Shown here: positions 25,152-33,599 of the stretch, piece after piece
How the letters are laid out: each line of letters starts with the position of its first letter
Numbering within the stretch: position 1 is the first letter of the stretch
DNA from: Candidatus Marimicrobium litorale
Lineage (GTDB): Bacteria; Pseudomonadota; Gammaproteobacteria; Pseudomonadales; Halieaceae
Length of the DNA stretch: 64,000 nt
Reading direction: 5' to 3'
Assembly: GCF_026262645.1 (NCBI RefSeq)
Contig: NZ_SHNO01000002.1
Span: 1-64,000, forward strand
Notes under the pieces: generated by a model
Databases searched by the model: none
The model's input: only the letters and a program-made list of their open reading frames with translations
Told to the model about the DNA's origin: nothing
Position numbers and translations under genes: made by a program

Positions 25152-26708
25152 TCAGATTGGTTCCGAGCAGACGATGTTAACGGGCGCGGCTATGCCATTG
25201 CGCTTGATCGTGAACTGCCGACGTACGTCGCGGTAGCCGTCGCGCGTACCCACCGCGGTGTACGTGCCGGGGCGCAAGGTGAGTTCTTTCTGCGTAAAAC
25301 GGCCCAGCCTTGCCACCTTGTAGACGATGATCTCGGTCTCTCCGTCGGAGCGTAACGTGATGTCATACTCTCTGTTGGCCTCGGCAAGCAGCGAGTCCAA
25401 TTGAGTAATCTGGCCAGCCAACACAGTGCCTCGGGGAGACACTGTCCTGGCCCGTTCGAGCAAACGCGCAGCACCTTGCGCTACGGAGGTGTTCGCCAGG
25501 CGATCGGGTTCATCGAGCACTGTTTGCAGGTCCCGATTCAGTTGCGCCCTGCCGCGGCTGCGTTGCAGACCCTCACTTGCAAATAGCACGCTGCTATCTG
25601 TCTTCTGCGCCTCTTCATAGGTGTCTACTGCTTTCTGCCATTGTTCACCCTGCTCATACCGCTTCCCCCGACTGTCCAGCGAGCCAAGCTTTCGAGCGGT
25701 TTCCGCTGTTTCGACTTCCTGCAGTGCGCTGGCCGCCTCGGTAGACCCGGACTGCAGTGTGGCAGCTTGGCGAAAGGCCGTTCGCGCGTTGTTATAACGC
25801 CCCTCGTCCAGTGCGGCATAGCCCTCGCTCATGGCCGCGTTGAAGGCCTTTTTCGCGGCCGCAGCCGAAACGCGTTTTAGCTCGGCCGCGGTGTACTGAT
25901 GCTGTGGGTCGAGTTTGGCGGCCTGTTGGAGTGCGTCCTCGGCCCCGGCCAGTTCGTCGCGGGATTCGCTGGCAGCGGCCTCCTCAAGCAGCGTCAGCAG
26001 GCGCGGCAGTGTCTCCAGTCGGGTTTGCAGAGTGGCTGCAGCGCTGCTGTCCGGGGCGATCAGCAGTGATAGCTCCAACGCGTTGCCCGCCGCTGCGGCA
26101 TCTCCCACCTCTATAGCCTCCCGTGCCTGTTCCAGCAGGGTTGCCAGTGTTTGGGGTAGGCCAGCCTGAAGAGCCTGCAGGCTGCTCAAGCCCTCCTGGT
26201 AGAGCGTGTTGGCCTGTTCATAGTGCTGATCCCGGTAATGCGCATCACCGTCCTCTGCAAGGCGTTGAACGTTGGCGAACGGTTCCGGCGCCCAGCGCTC
26301 AATGCCTGTTTCGCGCAGTTCAAATTGCAGGTCCAGTAATTCCGCCGCGGTCTCCTGTGCTTCGCGGCGCAACCGGGCCGCTTGCGCATCAGACCAGGGC
26401 GAGGCAGCCGGTGCGACGTTTTTTTCGACCGTTTGTGTTGCCGTGCCAGCACCGGCAGGCGCGGTTCCAGAGGGAGTGGCGTCATCTGCCACTGCCTCTG
26501 CGGCGGGGCCATCAGACTGAAGACTGGCAGGTAGCCATACTACAACGGCAACGACCAGCGCGAGCAGTACCGCGAGAGCCGGCAGGACCCAGCGCGGCGT
26601 CGACTCCGCAGGGCGCGCGGTGCCGGCGGGGGATGACGCGGTGGCGGCCGGAGCGGGCTTTGCCGTGTCAAAGGGCGTCGGTTTTACTGGGTCGTTATGC
26701 GAGGGCAT
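25152..26708 (-). CDS. membrane-anchored TPR protein with PEGA-like C-terminus (operon gene 4)
   Basis: The 518-residue protein has a Pro/Ala-rich cytoplasmic N-terminus, one TM helix at about 40-60 and a long periplasmic helical region (about 110-440). There, Ala/Leu-rich helical pairs such as YQEGLSSLQALQAGLP and AFNAAMSEGYAALDEGRYNNARTAF have the TPR 'G.aal..g.y..A...f..A' period. The last 70 residues (REYDITLRSDGETEIIVYK, LTLRPGTYTAVGTRDGYRDVRRQFTI) resemble a PEGA domain. The stop is only one nucleotide from the PEGA-FGE gene. The same single-helix anchored topology and PEGA tail suggest that it is a partner of that protein. Confidence 0.8.
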   Translation of the reverse strand: MPSHNDPVKPTPFDTAKPAPAATASSPAGTARPAESTPRWVLPALAVLLALVVAVVVWLPASLQSDGPAAEAVADDATPSGTAPAGAGTATQTVEKNVAPAASPWSDAQAARLRREAQETAAELLDLQFELRETGIERWAPEPFANVQRLAEDGDAHYRDQHYEQANTLYQEGLSSLQALQAGLPQTLATLLEQAREAIEVGDAAAAGNALELSLLIAPDSSAAATLQTRLETLPRLLTLLEEAAASESRDELAGAEDALQQAAKLDPQHQYTAAELKRVSAAAAKKAFNAAMSEGYAALDEGRYNNARTAFRQAATLQSGSTEAASALQEVETAETARKLGSLDSRGKRYEQGEQWQKAVDTYEEAQKTDSSVLFASEGLQRSRGRAQLNRDLQTVLDEPDRLANTSVAQGAARLLERARTVSPRGTVLAGQITQLDSLLAEANREYDITLRSDGETEIIVYKVARLGRFTQKELTLRPGTYTAVGTRDGYRDVRRQFTIKRNGIAAPVNIVCSEPI

Positions 26709-26741
26709 GCCAGGGCGGCCTTGTGAACAGGGACTGCGAGT

Positions 26742-27950
26742 CTAAAGTGTATCAGCTGAGCCGGGTGATTCCTCGGGTGAGGCCAATTCACCGATCTCTG
26801 CGAGATAAATATCGGCCAGCAGCTCGCGCCACTGACCGTATTGTTGTTCCACGTTGCCGCTGAGGGTGACCGTTTGGTCCTCCAGTTCAATGACCTGCGG
26901 ACTGACTTCAGCCTCGAGGGATGCACCCAGTTCCTCCAGCTCGGCGACATGAAACTGCGCCTCGTTGCGTTTTTCAAGTCCGCTTTTCAACAGGTAGCCG
27001 CCACCAAGCACACCGATTTGTCCCGCGGCCCGGGTGGCAGCGCTATCGCCAGTGGTAGCGGCTGCCAGCCCCGCCAGGATGGCGACACCTCCGGCGATTA
27101 ATCGCCGTGTACTTTCTGCTTGTAGCTCCTGTGCCGCCAGTGCAGCGTAGTAGCTGTTGCGTCGCCACTCTTGGTAAGGGCTGCTCATCTGCAGGTCAAA
27201 GTTGGTGTAGTAGCCTTGCAGCGTGTCCACGTAGACATGGTCGCGTTCCCGTATTTGTCGCACTCGCTCTAGCATCGGGTCTCCCTCTGCCGGCAAACGC
27301 CGTATCTCGTATTCGCCCTTGCGGCTTTTCTCGAGATAGCCTGAGAAGGCGTCCGGCGAAAAATCCTGGGCAAAGCGCAGTTCCGTCACGGCACGTATGG
27401 CGCTCAGGTCATCCACGCTCAAGCTCTCCGAGTCGGTCAATAAATCATTGGCAATGGTGTGATATACCGCCTGGAATGGATCGTAAGGATTGCGTGTAGA
27501 GGGTTGGTAGGCGTACCGGCTGGCATGGCCCTTGTAGGTCTTGTCCAGCCAGACCTGGCCGAGGGAGTCAGTGGCCACAATCTTCAACTGCAACTGTTCT
27601 CCATCGGAGTGCATAATTTTGCCACGCACGACCAGATCGGTGATTTGGCTATCGTTTGGCACGACCCGCACGGCACCCCACGCACCGCTGCCTTGCATGG
27701 CTTCGGCAAGTTGCAGGGGCATAAAGCGAGACTCTGCCTTGCGTACCTCCGGGTAAACCTGCTCATCGTCGTCGTAGTCATCCAGCCCCGGTTCGAAAAT
27801 CACGATGGCAACATCGAGCAGCAAAGCCTCGGGTACCAGTGAGGAGGGCGTCTGGATCGGCGGCACAGAGGTGCTCTTGATAGACTGGCTGACGCACGCG
27901 GTCAGCAGCAGGCAGAGCATGCCAAGCAGAAACAGCCGAGTAGCATTCAC
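26742..27950 (-). CDS. lipoprotein of unknown function (operon gene 3)
   Basis: The 402-residue product starts with GTG, whose overlap GTGA with the previous stop (4 nt) supports this start. The lipobox is LLLTAC (C19). The mature protein opens with a beta-rich domain of about 200 residues (VAIVIFEPGLDDYD, FMPLQLAEAMQGSGAWGAVRVV, DLVVRGKIMHSDGEQLQLKIVA, VWLDKTYKG). This resembles the lipoprotein families that build nucleotide-free, Rossmann-like modules in outer-membrane secretion machines. Near residue 285 there is an alanine/glycine-rich stretch (AGGVAILAGLAAATTGD ... GQIGVLGGGYLL) that could span or insert in a membrane. I do not recognise a named family. Confidence 0.78.
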   Translation of the reverse strand: MNATRLFLLGMLCLLLTACVSQSIKSTSVPPIQTPSSLVPEALLLDVAIVIFEPGLDDYDDDEQVYPEVRKAESRFMPLQLAEAMQGSGAWGAVRVVPNDSQITDLVVRGKIMHSDGEQLQLKIVATDSLGQVWLDKTYKGHASRYAYQPSTRNPYDPFQAVYHTIANDLLTDSESLSVDDLSAIRAVTELRFAQDFSPDAFSGYLEKSRKGEYEIRRLPAEGDPMLERVRQIRERDHVYVDTLQGYYTNFDLQMSSPYQEWRRNSYYAALAAQELQAESTRRLIAGGVAILAGLAAATTGDSAATRAAGQIGVLGGGYLLKSGLEKRNEAQFHVAELEELGASLEAEVSPQVIELEDQTVTLSGNVEQQYGQWRELLADIYLAEIGELASPEESPGSADTL

Positions 27951-29017
27951 GGGTCAATCCCTTTGTATTTGCGGTATTCATTCCATAATTTTTCCCGAAT
28001 AGCGGGATCGGGTTCACGCATCGCAGCCTCTCGCAATTGCCGGGCGACGACGTCATCATCGTCTCCTGCAGGAATACCTGCGGGCGGCGGATACTTTGCC
28101 GTGTTCTGGGGTGGGCCGCCGCTGGCACCACCGAGACCGCCGCCGTAGCCGCCGGCACTGGCGATGCCGCCACCGTAGGGGCTATCCGCATCCGCGTTTT
28201 CTGAGCCATAGCCTGCGCTGCCGCTGCCTGTGGCAGGAGGCGGTGCTTGTTCTCTCGCGGCTTCGCGCTGCTGCGTCTCTGTTTGCATGATGATTTCGTC
28301 GAACTCCCCCGCACCCCGTGCCAGTTCCGCATCCAGAATGGCGATCTGTTCACCCGGTGTCAGAGCCCCTTCGGGATTGTCGCTACCATAGGCTCCGCCG
28401 GTGCCATAAGGACTGTTTTCGTCGTTGCTGCGCGCTGTCCCTGCATTGGTGCCGGGCACGGCATCGGGCATGGCACCGGCGATCTCTCCGTACGCCTCGG
28501 GTACGCCGCCTCCGGTGGCTGCGTCTGCGCTGCCGCTGTCGGGTTCATCTCTCAGATCAGGGAGCCCTGCGGCCCCTGTTGGCGCATTACCAAAGCCTGA
28601 CTCGTCAGTGCCAGCAGTGGGTTCGCCAGTGCCGGCTTCTGCGCCGGCGGCAGCGCCGGATTGTGCGTTCGAGGAGGAGTCATTACCCTCTGCCCCGGCG
28701 GTCTGTTGCGAGTCATCTGCACCATTGGCTTGGCTACCGCTGGTGCCGGCGCCTTCCCCGGCTGCACTCTCGCCCCCGGAAGCTGTCTCGCCCTCGGCGC
28801 CGCTGCCGGTCGGACCCTGCTTGCTTCCGGAGGTGCTGCCAGCCGCGCCGCCCGCGCTGCTGGTGGGCGGTGGGGTGCTGGGTGAACTTGATTCCTGCGG
28901 CTTGGGCGGGTTGCTGGCACTGGGGCATCCCGACAGGAGCAGGCACAGGCAGGCCGCGCCTGTCGCGTAGCCGAGGGCGCGCAGGGTGCCGCTACTGGAT
29001 GTCGAAGGCTTTGACAA
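27947..29017 (-). CDS. low-complexity Gly/Ala/Ser-rich lipoprotein (operon gene 2)
   Basis: The 356-residue protein has a lipobox LLLSGC (C31), but the mature part is mostly disordered Gly, Ser, Ala, Thr, Glu and Asn with few hydrophobics. Tyr-Gly pairs such as SPYGTGGAYG and GGGYGGGLGG occur in clusters. The last 60 residues (DDDDVVARQLREAAMREPDPAIREKLWNEYRKYKGIDP, shown in part) are charged and helical, so the end may fold. The start is probably TTG at 29017, overlapping the first operon gene by 26 bp. It looks like a flexible spacer between the outer membrane and a folded tip. Codon use in the disordered part is GC-rich and repetitive, so alignments will be unreliable. Confidence 0.68.
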   Translation of the reverse strand: MSKPSTSSSGTLRALGYATGAACLCLLLSGCPSASNPPKPQESSSPSTPPPTSSAGGAAGSTSGSKQGPTGSGAEGETASGGESAAGEGAGTSGSQANGADDSQQTAGAEGNDSSSNAQSGAAAGAEAGTGEPTAGTDESGFGNAPTGAAGLPDLRDEPDSGSADAATGGGVPEAYGEIAGAMPDAVPGTNAGTARSNDENSPYGTGGAYGSDNPEGALTPGEQIAILDAELARGAGEFDEIIMQTETQQREAAREQAPPPATGSGSAGYGSENADADSPYGGGIASAGGYGGGLGGASGGPPQNTAKYPPPAGIPAGDDDDVVARQLREAAMREPDPAIREKLWNEYRKYKGIDP

Positions 29018-30209
29018 TGTGCTCGGCCTCTACTGGTTGTCCCGCTTCTATGCGTGGACGAAACGTTGTGTTGCGTAACTGTCGCATTAATCGTGATGCC
29101 CGTCTTTCATCGATATCATTCTCATCCAGCCGCTCCAGTTCCCGCACGCGGCCTTCATCACTGACGTTAAATGACAGCAGTATATCGGCTTCTTCCGGCT
29201 TCACGGTCGGCGGCAGCGTATTCACCGCCTCGAAGTCGGGCAAGGGGACGGGCTCCCCAAACAGCATGGTACTCATCGCTTGGGCATCATTAACGCCAGC
29301 AAGTTCCACCTCGGCGGCCTGATAGGCGGCGAAGGCGCTTTCCGTCTTGCCATTCCACAGACGCCAGTCCCCCAGCATGACCATGGAGCGGGCTCTGGAG
29401 AGCGCATTCTCGGGTGCTCGCTCCTGCTCGATATCGGACAGCGTGCCGAGCACAGCGTTACCCTGCTGGTAACTCTTCGCGCGGTACTTGTTGAAACGCA
29501 TGAGCGCCTCGTTCGGTCGCCCGTCCTCGCCAAACGCCTGGGCTGGACTCCTGATTTCATAGCTGGAGATTAAATACTGGGTTTGCAGCATACCGAGCAG
29601 GGGCGGCAGTAAATTTGGGGAAGACTCTCCCTCGCGGTCGACGATATCACCCATTGCCAGTCTGTAGAGTTCCCACATATTCATCAGGCGAGCGTAGCGC
29701 TCCGACCCTTCAAGGCCGAGTTGATAAGCCTCAAATTGCCAGCTGGCCTGCGCCATCAGAGCCTGTGGCAGCCCCTCGTTATTTTGTAAACTGCTCATTT
29801 GCACCCGGTAGAGATAGTTTTGACGCTCATCGGCCTCGGTGTAATCCCGCTGCGCCTTGTGACTGTCAATCTCCGCGTGCAACAGGGGTATCTGCTGAGC
29901 GCAGTAAAGGCCCTCGTTGATGCGGGTCAGGTGGACACCCCGTTTCAGTACATCAATGGCTTCTTCATGCCGGCCCTCGCGCTGCAGCGCTTGGCCAAGA
30001 CCGAGCAAGGACTCAGGTAGTCCCGCCGCGTAGGCACCTCCGCGAGATTCAATCGCCGCAATGGCGCGCTGATAGGATTGCTCATCAAGGCGTTCGTCTG
30101 CGAATGCCGCGGCTGCATCGGCCTGTTCCTGTGCCGCGACAGGGAGGGTCGTCAGCAGGGCACTGAGAACAAGGCTTATGAAGCGGCTGGGAATGTCGTC
30201 GATACTCAT
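28992..30209 (-). CDS. TPR protein with TonB-C-like domain (operon gene 1)
   Basis: The 405-residue protein has a signal peptide (SLVLSALLTTLPVAAQ, cleavage near residue 27). The middle part (about 40-320) is helical; ESLLGLGQALQREGRHEEAIDVLKRGV is a plain TPR and others are weaker. The C-terminal 75 residues (ILLSFNVSDEGRVRELERLDENDID, RASRLMRQLRNTTFRPRIEAGQPVEAEHI) follow the TonB C-terminal pattern: a strand with 'v...G.v......s' and then a helix before 'wrf.P....G.pv.....'. Known TonBs carry a TM helix; this one has none beyond the signal. It heads the operon, after a promoter at 30237-30264. A periplasmic coupling protein is the most likely role. Confidence 0.78.
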   Translation of the reverse strand: MSIDDIPSRFISLVLSALLTTLPVAAQEQADAAAAFADERLDEQSYQRAIAAIESRGGAYAAGLPESLLGLGQALQREGRHEEAIDVLKRGVHLTRINEGLYCAQQIPLLHAEIDSHKAQRDYTEADERQNYLYRVQMSSLQNNEGLPQALMAQASWQFEAYQLGLEGSERYARLMNMWELYRLAMGDIVDREGESSPNLLPPLLGMLQTQYLISSYEIRSPAQAFGEDGRPNEALMRFNKYRAKSYQQGNAVLGTLSDIEQERAPENALSRARSMVMLGDWRLWNGKTESAFAAYQAAEVELAGVNDAQAMSTMLFGEPVPLPDFEAVNTLPPTVKPEEADILLSFNVSDEGRVRELERLDENDIDERRASRLMRQLRNTTFRPRIEAGQPVEAEHIVKAFDIQ

Positions 30210-30236
30210 CTAACGTCGCGTCCTGTTTCAAGGCAG

Positions 30237-30264
30237 ACTATACATTGCCTGCAATGGCGGACAA
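30237..30264 (-). promoter_or_regulatory. sigma70-like promoter of the ExbB-vWA operon
   Basis: On the minus strand, TTGTCC (30264-30259) and TATAGT (30242-30237) are 16 nt apart. The predicted start is near 30230, about 20 nt before the first ATG of the operon. The hexamers match 4 of 6 and 5 of 6 consensus bases. It also overlaps the upstream part of the divergent thioesterase gene's region, which supports a late start for that gene. Confidence 0.5.
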
Positions 30265-30316
30265 AATACCTGCGCGGCCTAAATCCGGGCGTAAGATTAA
30301 CCAGAGTGTGGCCAAG

Positions 30317-31126
30317 ATGAGTCAATTTGCAAGGGAAACTGCTGTTGAAGCGGTGGGTGAAAACCTCTACCGGGGTGAATTATGTGAGGGCTGGCGCGTC
30401 GGCGAGGTCCCCAACGGGGGCTATGTCATGGCAATCGCCGGGCGAGCCCTGCGGGCAGCGTTGCCTCATCGTGACCCGTTGACTGTGAGCGCGTTTTACC
30501 TCGCGCCGACGGCGCTGGGTCCTATCGATTGTCAGGTTGAGATGCTGGGAGGAGGGCGCGGCACCAGCTTTGCCGAGGTCAAAATGTTCCAGAACGAACA
30601 ACTGAAAGTGAAGGTGACGGCCGCGTACACCGATCTTGACAAATTGAAGGGAGAAAACTGGTCGTCCAGGGAACGGCCCCACTACCCTCCATGGGACGAG
30701 TGTCCGCCATCGCGAGACAAGGGCGTCGAATTCCGGCAGCGGGCAGAAATCCGTCTGGTGTCTGGTCAGGAGGTATTCAGCGAACGCAAAGGCGATGGCA
30801 GTGGCGAATTCAGGGGGTGGATGGCCCATCGTGACGGTACCGACCCGGATATTATCTCGTTACTGATGTTTGCCGATGCGGGTCCGCCGCCCGTACTGAC
30901 CGTGTTTGGGCCGGTGGGCTGGGTGCCCACCGTTGAACTCACCGTGCAGGTGCGTGCGCATCCTGCGCCGGGCCCTATTCAGTTCCGCACGGTCTGCCAC
31001 TATCTGACCAATGGCGTGGTAGAAGAGGATGGGGAGTATTGGGATAGTGACGGTCAACTGGTGGTCATCAGTCGGCAGACCGCGAAGTTCAGGTTGCAGG
31101 GAAGCCCGCTCAAGAAAAAAGGCTGA
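30317..31126 (+). CDS. thioesterase-family (TesB-like hotdog) protein
   Basis: The protein of 269 residues (from the ATG of MSQFARE) looks like a double-hotdog acyl-CoA thioesterase of the TesB/4HBT-like group. The N-terminal hotdog shows WRVGEVPNGGYVMAIAGRAL with the helix after NGGY, and SAFYLAPTALGPIDCQVEML. The C-terminal hotdog is LTVFGPVGWVPTVELTVQVRAHPAPGPIQFRT. These proteins hydrolyse acyl-CoA thioesters in the cytoplasm; the substrate is not readable. Longer readings exist upstream (for example ATG at 30254) but they overlap the operon promoter. Confidence 0.85.
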   Translation: MSQFARETAVEAVGENLYRGELCEGWRVGEVPNGGYVMAIAGRALRAALPHRDPLTVSAFYLAPTALGPIDCQVEMLGGGRGTSFAEVKMFQNEQLKVKVTAAYTDLDKLKGENWSSRERPHYPPWDECPPSRDKGVEFRQRAEIRLVSGQEVFSERKGDGSGEFRGWMAHRDGTDPDIISLLMFADAGPPPVLTVFGPVGWVPTVELTVQVRAHPAPGPIQFRTVCHYLTNGVVEEDGEYWDSDGQLVVISRQTAKFRLQGSPLKKKG

Positions 31127-31332
31127 CAGTGCCAGTGGCGCTTTTTCGCCGGCTGGCGCTGGCTATCCCCGCGGTATCCTGTTCAGCGGTAGATGCCAAG
31201 GTGAGCAGCACCCGGCCACTGAGATCCTTGCCACGCCTTCGGGTGCATGCCTCGACAACAGCGATAAGCGCGCAGTAGCGCCTCATTCCTGAGCCTGCGT
31301 GCTGCCGTTCGGCGTTGTGTGCAGGCGCAAGG

Positions 31333-33141
31333 TTACTGACCCTGCGATGAATAGCCCGCGACAAACCCACCCGGGCGGCGCGTATCGGAGGCACCCAGTA
31401 ACCAGCCATCCTGCAACATAATTGAGTTGGTGCGTCCGCTGGTCCGCGGTGAAATGCCCACCGGGTGACCCATGTCGATCAGGAGCTTGATCGTGTCCGG
31501 GCTGAATCCTTTTTCCATGCGCAGTTCATCCGGCATCCACTGGTGGTGAATGCGTGGTTCTGCAGCAGCTGTTGCGATATTCATATCAAATTCCATGGCG
31601 TTCAGAATTGTCTGCAGAACGGTAGTGATTATGACGCTCCCCCCCGGGCTGCCCGTGGCGATCCACGGTTGACCATCGCGAAACACGAGCGTGGGGCTCA
31701 TGGAAGAGAGCGGCCGCTTTCCCGGCTCGATCCGATTAGCGTCACCCTGTATCAGTCCAAACGCGTTAGCCGTGCCCGGAGCAGCGGCGAAATCTGCCAT
31801 TTCGTTGTTCAGCAGCATGCCGGTATGTGGCACCGCAATGTGTGAGCCGAAGCTGAAGTTTAACGTGTAGGTATTGCTGACCACGTTGCCAAAGCGATCT
31901 GCCACACTGTAGTGAGTGGTGTCCGTGCTTTCTCCATTGATCAAGAGTCCGGGTGCGATCTGCGCCGATGGCGTGGCTACCCCGGAGTCAATCCGCTCGC
32001 GTTGCAGTGTGGCGTAGTCCTTACCTATCAATTCAGTGACGGGTACATCGACAAAATCAGGATCTCCCAGATAGAGGCTGCGATCGGCGTATGCCAGTTT
32101 CATGCTCTCCGACAGGTGGTGCAGGTAAGCGGCCGAGTTGTGCCCCATGGCTTGCAAATCGTAACCCTCCAACAGATTGAGCATTTGCAGGATATGCACG
32201 CCGCCAGAGGAGGGGGGTGGCGCTGACACGATCTCAAAGCCGCGGTAGGTGCCGCGCACGGGTGAACGCTCGACGACGTTGTACTCTGCCAGGTCTTGCG
32301 CGGTGATCAGTCCGCCACCGTTTTCCATTTCTGTGGTGATATAGTCGGCCACAGAGCCCGCGTAAAAGCCGTCGCGACCCTGTTGGCTGATTGCCTCGAG
32401 AGTGCGCGCAAGATCGGGTTGGCGCCAGCGCTCGCCAATGTCGTAAAGGGTGCCGTCCTCGTGGAAAAATATGTCACGGGCCGCAGGGTTTGCGCGCAGG
32501 CGCTCGGCACTGGCGGAAATTTCAAAGTGCAGCCCGAACGATAGGTCTATACCCTCGCGGGCTAGCGCGATAGCGGGAGCCATCACCTCCTGGCGGCTGA
32601 GTAAGCCATATTTTTCTTGCGCATACAGCATGCCTGCGACGGTGCCGGGTACGCCAGCCGACTGCAGACTGAAAAATTCCCTTTGTCGATCGACCTCGCC
32701 CGCGGGGTTGAGATACATAGTTTCGGTTGCGGCTATCGGTGCTTTTTCGCGGTAATCAATGAGTGTTTGCTGATTTTCATCCGCCAGGTGGATCAGCATA
32801 AATCCCCCGCCCGCTAGATTGCCGGCGCGAGGATACGTCACGGCCAGCGCAAAACCGGTGGCAACAGCCGCATCGATGGCATTGCCACCTCTGCTCAGGA
32901 TGTCGACGCCAGCTTGTGCGGCCAATTGCTCCGGGCCAACAACCATTCCATCACGGGCTACCACCGGCAGGAAACGTTCGCTGTAGTTGATAATCGGCGC
33001 TGCCGATTCGGTAGTCACCGGAGTGATGGTGCGTGTCGATACACTTTCGTCTGCCGAATCACCCGGACTCATAGCGGTACATGCGACCACAAGGGTCGCA
33101 GCGAGCAGTGATGTCAGTCGTTTGCCAAGTTGCTTAGTCAT
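31333..33141 (-). CDS. ggt: gamma-glutamyltransferase (lipoprotein)
   Basis: This is a member of the gamma-glutamyltranspeptidase family of about 602 residues, with a lipoprotein signal (LLAATLVVAC). The start was taken at the MTKQLGKRLTSLL methionine; two methionines upstream are possible. Landmarks are ARDGMVVGPEQLAAQAGVDIL and GGNAIDAAVATGFALAVTYPRAGNLAGGGFM, and the Thr nucleophile at the autocleavage point lies in DTTHYSVADRFGNVVS (second T). It then has SPGGSVIIT, the oxyanion loop, and MLLNNEMADF. It cleaves gamma-glutamyl bonds of glutathione in the periplasm. The family assignment is firm; the start is not. Confidence 0.93.
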   Translation of the reverse strand: MTKQLGKRLTSLLAATLVVACTAMSPGDSADESVSTRTITPVTTESAAPIINYSERFLPVVARDGMVVGPEQLAAQAGVDILSRGGNAIDAAVATGFALAVTYPRAGNLAGGGFMLIHLADENQQTLIDYREKAPIAATETMYLNPAGEVDRQREFFSLQSAGVPGTVAGMLYAQEKYGLLSRQEVMAPAIALAREGIDLSFGLHFEISASAERLRANPAARDIFFHEDGTLYDIGERWRQPDLARTLEAISQQGRDGFYAGSVADYITTEMENGGGLITAQDLAEYNVVERSPVRGTYRGFEIVSAPPPSSGGVHILQMLNLLEGYDLQAMGHNSAAYLHHLSESMKLAYADRSLYLGDPDFVDVPVTELIGKDYATLQRERIDSGVATPSAQIAPGLLINGESTDTTHYSVADRFGNVVSNTYTLNFSFGSHIAVPHTGMLLNNEMADFAAAPGTANAFGLIQGDANRIEPGKRPLSSMSPTLVFRDGQPWIATGSPGGSVIITTVLQTILNAMEFDMNIATAAAEPRIHHQWMPDELRMEKGFSPDTIKLLIDMGHPVGISPRTSGRTNSIMLQDGWLLGASDTRRPGGFVAGYSSQGQ

Positions 33142-33281
33142 GCCTTGTGATTCCATTGTGCTGCCAGTGCCAGACTTTAACTGTTTTGATTTGCCACGCA
33201 TACTGTAATGCGGGCGTATGTGGGAGCCGCGTCAGCGCCTGTTTTTTGGCGTGTTAAATCTATTATTACAGGGCATCGCGT

Positions 33282-33581
33282 ATGCACCCGTTGGAAACAG
33301 AGCTGCAGGTCCGCTGGAATGAGATATTTCTTGCATTAGCCACCGGTGATGATGTGCCTCCCGCCGTGCGTCTGCGTGCCGAGGGTATGATGGAAGCGGC
33401 AGTGTTGCTCGGTGTGGCGTCTCGTGATGCGCTGATCGAGTCTATGGACGAGTGCTACCGTAATGCCGGCGGGCAGCTTATTGCTGAAGATTTCGGTGCT
33501 GATTGGCAGTCGCTGTTCCCCTTCCCCCAGATCCCGGCGATGATGCAGCGTGCACCGGTGTTTCCCAGCACCAAGGATTAA
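33282..33581 (+). CDS. conserved protein of unknown function
   Basis: The 99-residue protein is small, soluble and acidic. It opens ETELQVRWNEIFLALATGDDVPPAVRLRAEGMMEAAVLLG and has one DECYRNAGG segment, then ends FPFPQIPAMMQRAPVFPSTKD. It has no signal peptide and no motif I can assign. The style fits small gammaproteobacterial conserved hypotheticals. It is divergent from the gamma-glutamyltransferase gene, with a short intergenic region. Confidence 0.7.
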   Translation: MHPLETELQVRWNEIFLALATGDDVPPAVRLRAEGMMEAAVLLGVASRDALIESMDECYRNAGGQLIAEDFGADWQSLFPFPQIPAMMQRAPVFPSTKD

Positions 33582-33599
33582 GCCGCATGCCCGGACAGA

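Noticed and set aside
28318-29322. A 334-codon, Arg- and Cys-rich frame on the plus strand
   Set aside because: It is the mirror of the GC-rich low-complexity lipoprotein gene and has neither ribosome-binding site nor credible protein composition.
15969-30209. Zorya anti-phage system, because of a MotA/ExbB-type channel
   Set aside because: There is no OmpA/peptidoglycan-binding ZorB, no helicase or nuclease, and the vWA and lipoprotein genes do not belong to Zorya.
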